Counted from the first letter of the stretch, positions 1 to 7,877 are shown. The stretch is 64,000 nt of DNA from Vibrio chagasii (GCF_002954585.1 NZ_MSCI01000001.1:186001-250000), one strand, 5' to 3'. A program made the numbers and translations. Notes: generated by a model not told the origin, from the letters alone.

Positions 1-27
1 GAGCACCTCTATACAGATGAAGACATT

Positions 28-318
28 ATGAAGAAAACAGAAAATGGTTTACGCATATTTAAGAGCGATGAGTTTAATAAAAAAAATGGTTTGCATATCG
101 AAGAAAAAGGGATAATTAGGTTGTATCCGAATAATAGTACTTTGATTGTAGATAGTAATGTTATTGATGTTGAATCTGGGGAAAATGTTGCGCTGTCTAA
201 AGCTAAATTTGCAGAGCTCATTGAGAGTAAGAGAGCACCATTTGACAGTGTCTCTTTTGATGGGTTTGAACCATTATTAGATATTTTCGAAAAGCTACAC
301 ACTGACTATATCAAATAG
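28..318 (+). CDS. hypothetical protein, possibly 5'-truncated by window edge
   Basis: A 96-residue protein of unknown function. The reading frame stays open to position 1 with no stop, so this may be the C-terminal part of a longer protein; the ATG at 28 has only a weak GAAG upstream. It is acidic, AT-rich and lacks membrane segments. It lies outside the CI repressor, where int and accessory genes sit in P2-like phages, so it may be prophage cargo. I recognise no family. Confidence 0.5.
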   Translation: MKKTENGLRIFKSDEFNKKNGLHIEEKGIIRLYPNNSTLIVDSNVIDVESGENVALSKAKFAELIESKRAPFDSVSFDGFEPLLDIFEKLHTDYIK

Positions 319-442
319 CTATTTGTTATCTCGTAAATTTGGTTTGAGATTATTCAGGTTTAAGCTCATAGCAACTTAATTTTGTCTAACAAAGTTATAG
401 ATTATTTTAGGTAGTACACGACTAGAGCTTCGAGACCAAAGA

Positions 443-468
443 AAAAGGCTGCCAAATGGCAGCCTTTT
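443..468. terminator. bidirectional rho-independent terminator
   Basis: An 11-bp perfect stem (AAAAGGCTGCC, loop AAAT, GGCAGCCTTTT) has T runs on both strands. It separates the left-edge gene from the CI repressor gene that reads leftward toward it. The rest of 319-592 holds no gene; it has scattered GTTAAC/GTTAGC motifs of unknown meaning. Confidence 0.75.
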
Positions 469-592
469 GAGTTTGCAAGCAAAGATGTTAACGTCCTTCC
501 CCGATAGGACAGGGTGATAATAACCCATTTAGATGTTAGCGATACCGTTAACTAGGTTGACTCCGAGTGAGCTCAAAGAATGAGTTCTACAG

Positions 593-1219
593 CTAGCACT
601 TCTCCATTATTAATGCGACACGCCCGACAACTCTCACATCATCTTCCTCAACGGTTAATGTCGAGCCGTTAAAGCTAATCGCTAGTTTCTTACCTGGTAA
701 GCGCTGAATCTCATTGAGTGAGAGTAGGCCGTCCATATCTACTAAGTAAGTACCACTTACTGCTTGGCGAACTTCTTTATCGACAATGAATGTAGCTCCA
801 TCATGCTCGATGCCCATTACATTCAGAACCCCAAGTTTGTCTAAGTAGCTCTTATCAAACGCTAACGTCTCATTCCCTATGAACTTTCCGTTCACTAAGG
901 CGAAGTAATCGATATCAAACAGTGTCTTCGCTTCGTTTTTCTTAGACGTATGTTCTTGTACTGCGTGATCAGGGAAAGCCTCGCCTTCTCCCAAAGCTAA
1001 ATATTTGATTGATGCGCCAGTCTTCAAATGAAGTCTCAAAATCACTTCAAAAGGAGTTAGCTCTCTTTGGTGCCACGTAGATATCGTCCCTTTTGAAATT
1101 CCAAGTACGTCACCAAGGGACTTGAAGTCTTTCGTTTTCGTGACTTCTTTCATCCTTTCTGTAACTTCTCGGCCACCAATGTATTCAAAAGATGGTATTT
1201 GCTCTTGTAATTCACTCAT
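593..1219 (-). CDS. phage CI-type repressor
   Basis: A 208-residue lysogeny repressor of the P2/186/kappa class. The N-terminus has a helix-turn-helix (LGISKGTISTWHQR, about residues 38-52) of the bacteriophage CI HTH type, followed by a C-terminal multimerisation domain. I see no clear S24 Ala-Gly/Ser-Lys autocleavage arrangement; 186 CI is likewise not cleaved and is inactivated by an antirepressor. The gene faces cox across a 97-bp control region, the standard P2-like switch. The LexA-controlled gene at 5326 is a candidate partner that would relieve it. Confidence 0.85.
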   Translation of the reverse strand: MSELQEQIPSFEYIGGREVTERMKEVTKTKDFKSLGDVLGISKGTISTWHQRELTPFEVILRLHLKTGASIKYLALGEGEAFPDHAVQEHTSKKNEAKTLFDIDYFALVNGKFIGNETLAFDKSYLDKLGVLNVMGIEHDGATFIVDKEVRQAVSGTYLVDMDGLLSLNEIQRLPGKKLAISFNGSTLTVEEDDVRVVGRVALIMEKC

Positions 1220-1295
1220 AAGAAGTCTATATTTTCACTCAAATGATTACTGGACAGTGCGGGGTGCGACCCTATTGTCCGAAATGAAACACTCA
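1213..1295. promoter_or_regulatory. CI/Cox control region with candidate operators
   Basis: The intergenic switch region carries a dyad, GGACA (1252-1256) with TGTCC (1276-1280) and an inner GGG/CCC. The hexamer CACTCA recurs in the same orientation at 1213, 1236 and 1290. These are plausible CI and/or Cox binding sites between the divergent lysogenic and lytic promoters. Which protein binds which element is inference. Confidence 0.5.
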
Positions 1296-1316
1296 ATAGC
1301 TAGATAGGATATCACT

Positions 1317-1529
1317 ATGCTCTCATATCAAGTAGTTCTAAATACACCTTTCATGACGTACGACCAATACTCTCAGTTCTCTGGTATGCCTAAACGTACC
1401 ATCATGGATTGGGTGGCCGACGGCCGCTTACCTATTAAAACTAAAGCAAAAGGTAAGGAAACTCCTCTTATCAATATGATCGCCTTAGTTGAAATGGCGA
1501 CTCGTGAAACGATGGAAAAGTTAGGGTAG
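1317..1529 (+). CDS. Cox-like excisionase/repressor
   Basis: A 70-residue winged-helix protein in the cox position: first gene of the rightward early operon, divergent from the repressor. The helix-turn-helix core is visible (YDQYSQFSGMPKRTIMDWV, about residues 16-34). In P2-like phages Cox represses the lysogenic promoter and directs excision with integrase. The assignment rests on size, HTH and position. Confidence 0.7.
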   Translation: MLSYQVVLNTPFMTYDQYSQFSGMPKRTIMDWVADGRLPIKTKAKGKETPLINMIALVEMATRETMEKLG

Positions 1530-1535
1530 GCCGCT

Positions 1536-1634
1536 ATGCGTTCCTCTTCCCTGATGCCAACCAAAGAGTATTGTCCGCTGTGGCTCAATATTCTTGGGTG
1601 GGGTTTCGTTTTCATCCCGTTTGTCTTCAATTGA
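1536..1634 (+). CDS. candidate 32-residue hydrophobic peptide
   Basis: A short ORF starts 6 nt after the cox stop, with an AGGG/GTAGG-type ribosome site ahead of the ATG. It ends just before the cII start. Its C-terminal half is aromatic and hydrophobic (WLNILGWGFVFIPFVF), suggesting a tiny membrane peptide. Its tight fit between cox and cII supports translation, but there is no homology evidence. Confidence 0.35.
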   Translation: MRSSSLMPTKEYCPLWLNILGWGFVFIPFVFN

Positions 1635-1643
1635 GTATTGGTC

Positions 1644-2183
1644 ATGAACGAAATTGACTCAATGTGCGAATTCCGTGGCTCTAAACAAAAAGCATTTAAT
1701 GAAGCGTGCTGTGCATTTTCGAACTCGGAGAACATGACCAAGTTAGCGAAAGCCGTGGGCATGAATGCGACCATGCTGCGTAACAAGCTCAACCCAGAGC
1801 AACCGCACATCCTTACCAATGTAGAGCTTGTGCTCATCACCAAGGCCAGTGGCAACTTCACCATTCTTAATAGCCTTTTGCTTGGCCTAGGCGTGGTAAC
1901 GGCACAAATCCCCAATGATGCGAGTGAAGAGACTTTCATTAAACGCGCATTAGAAAACGCGGTGCACTCGGGTGACTTATCTCGCATGGCTTTAGAACAT
2001 GCTGGGAACGATCGCCTAAGCCGCACCAACAAACACATTATTATCCAAAAGGCACAGGCGGGTATTAGCAACCTTGTGCTTCTTATCAACGATATCGAAA
2101 GCCGCACAAAAGGCGTTTCCCCATTCTTAGCCATGAGTGTGGATTTAGTCGCCAATGGTTCGGCTATTCCCGGACTGACTTAG
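1644..2183 (+). CDS. phage regulatory protein CII
   Basis: About 179 residues, matching the phage regulatory CII/CP76 family of 186- and kappa-like phages. The N-terminal region has a helix-turn-helix-like stretch (MTKLAKAVGMNATMLRNKLN), followed by a helical C-terminal domain. In 186, CII activates the establishment promoter for CI. ATG 1644 is chosen; a TTG at 1638 is an alternative two codons upstream. It is the second main gene of the early operon. Confidence 0.75.
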   Translation: MNEIDSMCEFRGSKQKAFNEACCAFSNSENMTKLAKAVGMNATMLRNKLNPEQPHILTNVELVLITKASGNFTILNSLLLGLGVVTAQIPNDASEETFIKRALENAVHSGDLSRMALEHAGNDRLSRTNKHIIIQKAQAGISNLVLLINDIESRTKGVSPFLAMSVDLVANGSAIPGLT

Positions 2184-2193
2184 GAGAGCCCAA

Positions 2194-2418
2194 ATGGAAT
2201 CGACTAACCCAATTCATAGGCCTTGCCCGGATTTACCTGCATACAGCCTAAGCCAAGAGCAGAAAACCAAAGGCTTAGCCATGCTCAAGCAAGTCAAAGC
2301 TCAAGTTCGTGACGGTGTTCTTTCCAAGTTGCGAACGGAGTATGAAGATGCGGAGAGCCCAACGTTAAAAACGGCGATTAGCCGCAGAGCAAGAAGCATT
2401 AAACGCAACTGGTCATAA
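2194..2418 (+). CDS. small hypothetical early protein
   Basis: A 74-residue basic protein with a strong ribosome site (AGGAG) 7 nt before the ATG, in the run of early genes between cII and the replication gene. Small genes in this interval of P2-like phages often aid replication or host takeover. No family recognised; its C-terminus is Arg/Lys-rich (RRARSIKR). Confidence 0.65.
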   Translation: MESTNPIHRPCPDLPAYSLSQEQKTKGLAMLKQVKAQVRDGVLSKLRTEYEDAESPTLKTAISRRARSIKRNWS

Positions 2419-2438
2419 CCACAAGCTAAGGATTAAGC

Positions 2439-2726
2439 ATGATTACTCAGACACAAGAAGTCGCGAACAAACGCGCTATTCAATACACCGTCAATTCTAT
2501 TTACAACTTGGTTTTTGAGAACAGTGATGTGATCGATTTCCGCATTGAGTTTTCTACCAAGCATAAGTACTTCGGAGTCTTTCACTTTGAAGGGAATCGC
2601 ACCAAAGAGCTTCATTTAATCGTTCTACTGGATAGTGCATCTGCACTGGAAGAACTTCTGGAAGTGGAAGATACGTTAATTGAGCGCATCGCGGAGTTCA
2701 AAGATCAAAAAGGAGAGGCGGCCTAA
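2439..2726 (+). CDS. small hypothetical early protein
   Basis: A 95-residue acidic protein of the early operon. Its stop codon overlaps the start of the next gene (TAATG), suggesting translational coupling. The composition suggests a small alpha/beta fold. No family recognised, and the antisense ORF here is a shadow. Confidence 0.65.
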   Translation: MITQTQEVANKRAIQYTVNSIYNLVFENSDVIDFRIEFSTKHKYFGVFHFEGNRTKELHLIVLLDSASALEELLEVEDTLIERIAEFKDQKGEAA

Positions 2727-2953
2727 TGGAATATTTAGCCGTACTTCTTTGCCCAAGTGGCGGCATTGTTCGCCACGAAGAGACTCAACAGGTCCCGAAC
2801 GTTCAGGTTGGTGATTTTGACTCAATGGACGATGCAGTTAATCAAGCTTGCGTAACGCTTGAATGTACTCACCTGTTCAAAGGCGTGATCTCAAAAGGTG
2901 AAGGTAAAAGTGGGTTTATGGTGGTGACAAGTCAGGAGTTGGAGACGATATGA
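2726..2953 (+). CDS. small hypothetical early protein
   Basis: A 75-residue protein coupled to both neighbours: it starts in the TAATG overlap and ends in an ATGA overlap with the next gene. It has two Cys residues but no recognisable zinc motif. Function unknown; the operon position suggests an early or replication accessory role. Confidence 0.65.
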   Translation: MEYLAVLLCPSGGIVRHEETQQVPNVQVGDFDSMDDAVNQACVTLECTHLFKGVISKGEGKSGFMVVTSQELETI

Positions 2954-3135
2954 GCGAAGCGTTAAAAGTGGCCGCTGAGGCTCCGGGTTATATCGAAACC
3001 TTATTAGTAGAAATGCTGGAAGGTAATCATCCCGATAATGAGGTGCTGTTAGGTACTTTGCTTTCGGGCAATGAGTCTATCCAAATTCAATTGAAGATCA
3101 CCCGTAAACCAGAAGACTTTATGGATGAGTGTTGA
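2950..3135 (+). CDS. small hypothetical early protein
   Basis: A 61-residue acidic protein overlapping the previous gene by ATGA and ending 3 nt before the replication gene. No family recognised. The tight packing shows one co-translated early transcript running into gene A. Confidence 0.6.
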   Translation: MSEALKVAAEAPGYIETLLVEMLEGNHPDNEVLLGTLLSGNESIQIQLKITRKPEDFMDEC

Positions 3136-3138
3136 TGC

Positions 3139-5232
3139 ATGGAACTGAATGAACTCCTCTATAGCGTAGGGGCTGTGATGCCCCTCGATAAAATCCGCAG
3201 AAACGATGCCAGCTTTAACGCTGGTTTTTTAGTATCCAAAATTTACACCGACCAAGAGCAAGCGCTTTTAGATTCTGGTCTGGTGAAGAAAATCCCAATT
3301 TACGATCGCGTTTTTAACCAGAAATCGAAGCGAGAAGTGGAACTTCAGAAATCGACTGATCTCTTTAAAGCGCTTAATCATCGCACGGAACATGACCGCG
3401 AAGCGGCGGCGAGAATCGCCGAAGAAGCTAGGCTAGTCAAAGGGCGCAAAAGTCAGACAGAAAAATATAGGCATCGAATTGAGCGAAATCGTCGCACTCT
3501 GAGGCTTCTGGACAAGGTGGTGAACCCGTCCCAAATGTTGCAAAGTCCTGAGTCGTATTTCAACCACGACTCCCTCTATGGCTCTACAGAGCGAAATCAG
3601 CCTGCTGTACTGCGAGAAAAGGGGAGGGAAAACCGTTGTGAACCCAAAATCCTTCCCACATCGGTACAACTGCAGCAACGTGAATGCTTTAACCAGTATC
3701 GAATTCAGCACATAACACAAACACCGGCGAGCAAAGCCCCTGTAGCAAACAGTGGTGATAGATACACAGACAAATTAACTAAGCGAGCCGTTACCCAGAT
3801 TTTCGAAAGTGCCGCGTATTCAGCAATTTGCAACGATGGGTTCACTACGTTCCTCACTCTGACGTTTACCAAAGCTCAGCGATTGGCGATTTTTGGTGGC
3901 ATGGCCGATGAATCTGATCTCGGGCATCTGGGTGCTCGGCATCCTATCCGTTATCGAAGAAACATGGTGACTTATGCGAGTAGCCCGGCTGAGAAACGAG
4001 TGGCGTTGCCGGTCATGGATATCGGTGGGCCTTATTCAACGGTCCCATTTGCCAATAGACCTTGGACTAAGTTGATGAATGGAGGTGGGGAGATAGCTGG
4101 TGATTACTGCCGCTTAGAGGACAAGCCCACAACTGAATTTACCTTAGAGAAAACCATTGAAACCACAATGGGCAAAGAGGTGTCTCGGATTCTTGATGCG
4201 ATGAAGAAGATGTATCAAAGAGGTTGGGTTGCTGATCATTCAGTCCAAGTTGATACAGATAGCGGCCAGAAATATTGTGATTTAAAAGCTGAAAAAGTGC
4301 CGGCACATATTGGCAAGCCTAGTGACGTTGGCCCAACCAATAAACCGCTCGACTTTCATTATATTTGGGTCGCTGAGTGTCCTGCAAATGAGGATGGTGA
4401 ACCCAACCCCCACGTACATGTTCTTTTAAAGTGGAATGTTGAACCTAGGTTCTTTAGTGCCTGGGCAAAACGTCTAGAAAAAATTTGGGGACACGGGTTT
4501 GCAACGCTCGAGAGAATCAAAAAGCCAAAGGCTGCGGGCTCTTACATCATAAAGGCTGTGGGGTATGCCGCCAAAGGAGGGGATTCAACACAAGGGCTGA
4601 TAAAGGGAAATCGTTACAGCATATCTAAATGCACACGAGCGCCAAAGTGGCAGTGCTTGGCATCGTTTGAAGCGGACAACATGACGGCAGTGATTAAAGA
4701 GCTTGGTCATAAGTTAGACCAGTGGAAAAAACCGTTAAAGCGCAGAATATCAAAGCTGAAGGTGGCAAAAGACCAAACGATTAAAGCTAAGGCGATAGCC
4801 ATGAAACAAGGCAAACCGAAGTCACTGACAGACAAAATGCAGAGCCGGATTATTCGTTTGGAAAAACAGGCAGAAAAGGTAAATCAAGAAATCCGTGAAC
4901 GTGGAGTACATGCCTCCAGTGGGAATCGTTTTTCTGTGACGTTCGAAGGTGATGACTCAAAAACTAAAGTCGACGAATTCTTGTTCTGGGCTGCTGGAGC
5001 TCGTGGTTGGTCTATGGAGTGTAGAGATTTGGATTTAGCTGATCTCAAACAAGAGGCTGATACATATTACGAAAGTAGCTTTGTTCATCACCAGGAACGG
5101 CGAGCCTATTGGAAGGCAGTATTTGAAGATAGCCCTCCTATTTTGGATGTGGATGACGACGAAAAGAGTTATTGGATGGATACTCAAGCACAGTATTTAG
5201 AGTCACATTTCGAGGCATTGTTGTGTGAGTAA
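3139..5232 (+). CDS. gpA-type replication initiator (HUH endonuclease)
   Basis: A 697-residue rolling-circle replication initiator of the phage GPA family, close to the P2 A length (about 760). A metal-binding HUH motif is visible as HVHVLLK near residues 425-431. Candidate nicking tyrosines are Tyr469 and Tyr476 (SYIIKAVGY), the spacing being wider than in the P2 YxxxY pair. The C-terminal part is Lys-rich and probably coiled. It is expected to nick the phage origin, which in P2 lies inside A itself. It ends the early operon. Confidence 0.88.
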   Translation: MELNELLYSVGAVMPLDKIRRNDASFNAGFLVSKIYTDQEQALLDSGLVKKIPIYDRVFNQKSKREVELQKSTDLFKALNHRTEHDREAAARIAEEARLVKGRKSQTEKYRHRIERNRRTLRLLDKVVNPSQMLQSPESYFNHDSLYGSTERNQPAVLREKGRENRCEPKILPTSVQLQQRECFNQYRIQHITQTPASKAPVANSGDRYTDKLTKRAVTQIFESAAYSAICNDGFTTFLTLTFTKAQRLAIFGGMADESDLGHLGARHPIRYRRNMVTYASSPAEKRVALPVMDIGGPYSTVPFANRPWTKLMNGGGEIAGDYCRLEDKPTTEFTLEKTIETTMGKEVSRILDAMKKMYQRGWVADHSVQVDTDSGQKYCDLKAEKVPAHIGKPSDVGPTNKPLDFHYIWVAECPANEDGEPNPHVHVLLKWNVEPRFFSAWAKRLEKIWGHGFATLERIKKPKAAGSYIIKAVGYAAKGGDSTQGLIKGNRYSISKCTRAPKWQCLASFEADNMTAVIKELGHKLDQWKKPLKRRISKLKVAKDQTIKAKAIAMKQGKPKSLTDKMQSRIIRLEKQAEKVNQEIRERGVHASSGNRFSVTFEGDDSKTKVDEFLFWAAGARGWSMECRDLDLADLKQEADTYYESSFVHHQERRAYWKAVFEDSPPILDVDDDEKSYWMDTQAQYLESHFEALLCE

Positions 5233-5285
5233 AACTGAGGGATGAATCTCGCTTCATAACAATACTGTATGAATACGTATATTAT

Positions 5286-5305
5286 TACTGTATATTAATA
5301 CAGTA
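5286..5305. promoter_or_regulatory. LexA (SOS) box
   Basis: The sequence TACTGTATATTAATACAGTA is a near-perfect match to the LexA consensus (TACTGTATATATATACAGTA) with CTG-N10-CAG. It sits about 20 bp ahead of the ATG of the next gene, with a ribosome site (TTGGAGTAG) between. SOS repression of that gene is strongly suggested. Confidence 0.88.
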
Positions 5306-5325
5306 GTTTGATTTGGAGTAGAGCT

Positions 5326-5532
5326 ATGTCATTAAAAAATCAGGACATATTCTTACAAGCAATGGGGTTCATTATTGATGCTGTAGCGCTCAGCACTGAA
5401 GGTGAAAGCAGGGCTGATATGGGTATTTATTTGATGAGTCTATTGGTTGCGGATCAAAAAGGAGAGTTGAAGCCAGAAAAATTAGCCGCTATTAAGCAGC
5501 TAATCGAGATGGCTGATGAGATCCGAACGTGA
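5326..5532 (+). CDS. SOS-controlled small protein, candidate antirepressor
   Basis: A 68-residue helical, acidic protein directly under a LexA box, with GGAG 8 nt before the ATG. Coliphage 186 has a LexA-controlled antirepressor (Tum) that frees lytic promoters from a non-cleavable CI. This gene has the matching position (after A) and regulation in a prophage whose CI also seems non-cleavable. I see no sequence similarity to Tum, so function is inferred from context; a DinI-like SOS modulator is an alternative. Confidence 0.6.
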   Translation: MSLKNQDIFLQAMGFIIDAVALSTEGESRADMGIYLMSLLVADQKGELKPEKLAAIKQLIEMADEIRT

Positions 5533-5699
5533 TTTGGATTTCTAGTTAAATATATTTCTATGGGATTAAAGTTAACATTCTTATTATTTTCAATAATATC
5601 AATATCTTAATGTTGTTGATTATTGTTTTTTTTAGATTTAGATTGTGCCGATAATCGTGTGCTGGCCTCACAATCTAGTGTTTAAAAAAGGAATTCAGT

Positions 5700-6209
5700 A
5701 TGAAAAAAAGCTTCTTAATTTTATCAATGGCGTCGTTGTTATCAGCGTCGGTATTTGCTAAAAATCTTTCATTTTCAAACCCAAGAACTCTATTGCCCAA
5801 TGAGGATGTACAGTCTTTTGAACTTGCAGATCTAGACGGCAATGGAAAACAAGAAATTGTATATCTAACGTCTAACGGTGAACTTAAGTATGCAGCCTTA
5901 GGCCATTATATCACCGAATCAAGTCGTGATATTCTTCGTAGTTCGTATCAATGGGCTGTTAAAGGTCGTCCAGGTATAACGATAGATTTTGATGATAATG
6001 GGTACATGATTTCCAAAGAAGGAAGTGGCAGTGGAAATCATTTATATTTTAAAGATGGTATGTTCCTCAGTATCAGAAATTCGAATAATACAATATTGAT
6101 TGATTACATTTCTGATACTGAAATCAGCGGTACATTTAAGGATGAGCGTTTGGGAATTTACGATGAGGTTCCTTTCATTGCGGTCCCCCAAAGTAGAAAA
6201 CCCAACTAA
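5700..6209 (+). CDS. secreted protein with VCBS/FG-GAP-like motif (phage cargo)
   Basis: A 169-residue protein with a classical signal peptide (MKKSFLILSMASLLSASVFA) and a mature start at KNLSF. Around residues 46-56 is LADLDGNGKQEIVY, an Asp-rich calcium-loop pattern seen in FG-GAP/VCBS repeats. It is AT-rich with its own upstream AT-rich region, unlike the phage core, so it behaves as a moron gene. Kappa/K139 phages carry a secreted exclusion protein (Glo); a similar role here is only a guess. Its end overlaps convergent ogr by 4 bp. Confidence 0.65.
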   Translation: MKKSFLILSMASLLSASVFAKNLSFSNPRTLLPNEDVQSFELADLDGNGKQEIVYLTSNGELKYAALGHYITESSRDILRSSYQWAVKGRPGITIDFDDNGYMISKEGSGSGNHLYFKDGMFLSIRNSNNTILIDYISDTEISGTFKDERLGIYDEVPFIAVPQSRKPN

Positions 6210-6457
6210 GGTATCAAAAGTTGTTGTTTTAGCTCTTGGCGCTGATCGGGTGCCAAGGCTTTAACCATTTCAAAAGCCAACTGAGAAGTCGTCTTAGCTG
6301 AAGGGCTAAGGGTATGGCTGAAAGACAGGTTCATCACAAAGGTATGGCCGCACTCAGGGTCACTACAACTACAATATAAATCGCTATAACCCGCTGAAAT
6401 TCGGTTGGATTTTTGTATGCGGGCTTTCTCGCCACACTCCTGGCAAATTACTCTCAT
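6206..6457 (-). CDS. ogr: Ogr/Delta-type late transcription activator
   Basis: An 83-residue zinc-finger activator of the Ogr/Delta family. CQECGEKA at residues 5-12 and CSCSDPECGHTF at about residues 29-40 give the conserved CX2C...CX4C pattern. Ogr binds about -55 at P2-like late promoters and recruits RNA polymerase. In P2 it follows gene D near attP; here it lies after the early region on the opposite strand. A decayed second copy is at 33145-33310. Confidence 0.85.
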   Translation of the reverse strand: MRVICQECGEKARIQKSNRISAGYSDLYCSCSDPECGHTFVMNLSFSHTLSPSAKTTSQLAFEMVKALAPDQRQELKQQLLIP

Positions 6458-6702
6458 ATGACACCATGAACCTATCGAAATGATAAACCCATGGTACTAA
6501 ATTATGGTGAGGATTTATACAGTTCTACAATTTTAGAGGCCGTCTTTTTGTCCTTCTGAATGGGCGTGCTTACCTAGATGAGCCACAGTTGGCGAGCTAT
6601 GCAGAAAAATTCTGTATTTTGTGAAGTGATGATTTATGAGCTAAAGATAAGTTATTGAATATATGGCATACCAACGGATATCATGTCTTGCATAAGATTA
6701 CT

Positions 6703-6744
6703 AGAAAGATAAATTCTGTATTTAAATTCCGAATTTATCTTTCT
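6703..6744. repeat. 14-bp perfect inverted repeat before the cassette
   Basis: AGAAAGATAAATTC at 6703-6716 pairs perfectly with 6731-6744 across a 14-nt loop. It ends 10 bp before the GTTAAAT cassette junction. It could be a terminator-like hairpin, a structured recombination site or a small regulatory stem. The rest of 6458-6795 shows no gene. Confidence 0.6.
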
Positions 6745-6753
6745 AATAGAGCT

Positions 6754-6760
6754 GTTAAAT
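6754..6760 (+). other. integron cassette 5' core site (GTTAAAT)
   Basis: GTTAAAT fits the core consensus GTTRRRY. It is the exact reverse complement of the R'' box ATTTAAC at 7720-7726 at the end of the same cassette. This is expected for a true cassette, whose 5' TTRRRY and R'' come from one circular molecule. The junction G/TT has no recognisable attC before it, so insertion at a secondary genomic site is possible. Confidence 0.6.
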
Positions 6761-6795
6761 GTCTTAAATTAATTTATGCATAAGTGAGATAGCTA

Positions 6796-7725
6796 ATGGA
6801 AATACTTGGATTCGTTTCATTAAAAGACATCGTTTTACTGCTGATTGGTGGGGCGATAGGATATTTAGTGAATATTCTTGTAGCAAAGCAAATGGATAAA
6901 AAAAGAGGGTTAGTACTCCAGACGACTGGTAGAAGGATTATCGTTGAATCCGCAAGTTCATGTCCATTTGTCGTTAATGATTTAGACGGGAATAGATTGG
7001 ATAATGTTTATCTAATAAATATTAGATTATGGAATAAAGGCAAACACCATGTCGAAAGAAAAGATATCAGTGTCGATCACCCTTTAGAAATTAGTTTTGA
7101 TGAAAATGCGGAAATTTTGGGGGAGCCTATAATATTTCGAGGTAGTGATCAGATTGGCCTGAATATTCATAAGGCAGAGGGAAATAATTATAGAGTCGAC
7201 TTTGAGTGTGTTAACCCACAAGAGTGGTCTGAACTTGGCTTCTTTATAAAAGAAACCCCAAATGTGAAAGTGAGCGCGTCAGGTAGGATTTATGGTCAAG
7301 CCAACGATTTTAGTGTATCAATAGATGACAGTATAACTAGTTTTTTTGAACGTATTACTCTGGGTTTATTGTTGCTCTTTATTTGTCTCAGCCCATTTGC
7401 TTTCGTCTGGGGTGTTTGGTGGTTATTTGATGAATATTCTTTTGCAATGCTAATGAGCGAACCAGATTCCATTCCAGAGAACCTTCAAAGATTGTTAACT
7501 TATGGAACCATCGTTCCGATGCTTGCAATTATGGGGTATAGCAAAATCTTGTTTAAAAGACGAGGTAATCCTAAAACTTACCCAATAGATGAAGACTATC
7601 GGCCTGACGAAGTAAAAAATATAGGTGCACTTTGGGGAACTGCATTGTCGGGTAAAAATTATAGGGTTTCAAATTCATCTAGAAATAAAGGTGAAATTTA
7701 CGTTCCTAATGACAAAAACATTTAA
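6796..7725 (+). CDS. multi-pass membrane protein in integron-type cassette
   Basis: A 309-residue protein. One N-terminal transmembrane segment (about residues 9-29) is followed by a ~150-residue soluble beta-rich domain, then two or three C-terminal membrane segments (about 187-212 and 233-253) and a polar tail. No family recognised. It is AT-rich against the phage core. Its stop codon is embedded in the R'' box of the attC that follows, typical of integron cassettes. It sits in the P2 old/tin slot, where defence genes collect, so an anti-phage role is plausible but unproven. Confidence 0.75.
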   Translation: MEILGFVSLKDIVLLLIGGAIGYLVNILVAKQMDKKRGLVLQTTGRRIIVESASSCPFVVNDLDGNRLDNVYLINIRLWNKGKHHVERKDISVDHPLEISFDENAEILGEPIIFRGSDQIGLNIHKAEGNNYRVDFECVNPQEWSELGFFIKETPNVKVSASGRIYGQANDFSVSIDDSITSFFERITLGLLLLFICLSPFAFVWGVWWLFDEYSFAMLMSEPDSIPENLQRLLTYGTIVPMLAIMGYSKILFKRRGNPKTYPIDEDYRPDEVKNIGALWGTALSGKNYRVSNSSRNKGEIYVPNDKNI

Positions 7726-7848
7726 CAAAGCATTTAAGAGTGATTCCCAACGCTTGACATTTTTGATGTCATTGTTGGATTTCGCGTTTACGGTGTAATG
7801 ATTAAGGTTAGGTGGTAGCGTTACTCACACTTTAATGTGGTGCTACAA
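7720..7848 (+). repeat. VCR-like attC site 1
   Basis: About 129 bp with R'' box ATTTAAC, then AACAAAGCATTTAAGAGTGA, L'' region CCCAACGC, and at the other end L' GGTAGCGTTACTCAC plus CTTTAATG, complementary to the first end. The order and length match Vibrio superintegron repeats (about 123-126 bp). The right core expected as GTTATAA reads GCTACAA, so this end is mutated. Confidence 0.75.
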
Positions 7849-7871
7849 GCCAGCTCGTCACTGAGCTGGCT
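7848..7871. terminator. hairpin between cassette 1 and DUF4062 gene
   Basis: AGCCAGCTC and GAGCTGGCT form a perfect 9-bp stem with a 6-nt loop, followed by a short T-containing run. It lies between two convergent genes and probably ends transcription, though the T-tract is weak. Confidence 0.5.
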
Positions 7872-7877
7872 ACTTCT

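Noticed and set aside
1373..2155. A 260-residue minus-strand ORF opposite cox and cII
   Set aside because: It is antisense to well-supported genes with good ribosome sites, and its composition is a codon shadow of cII.
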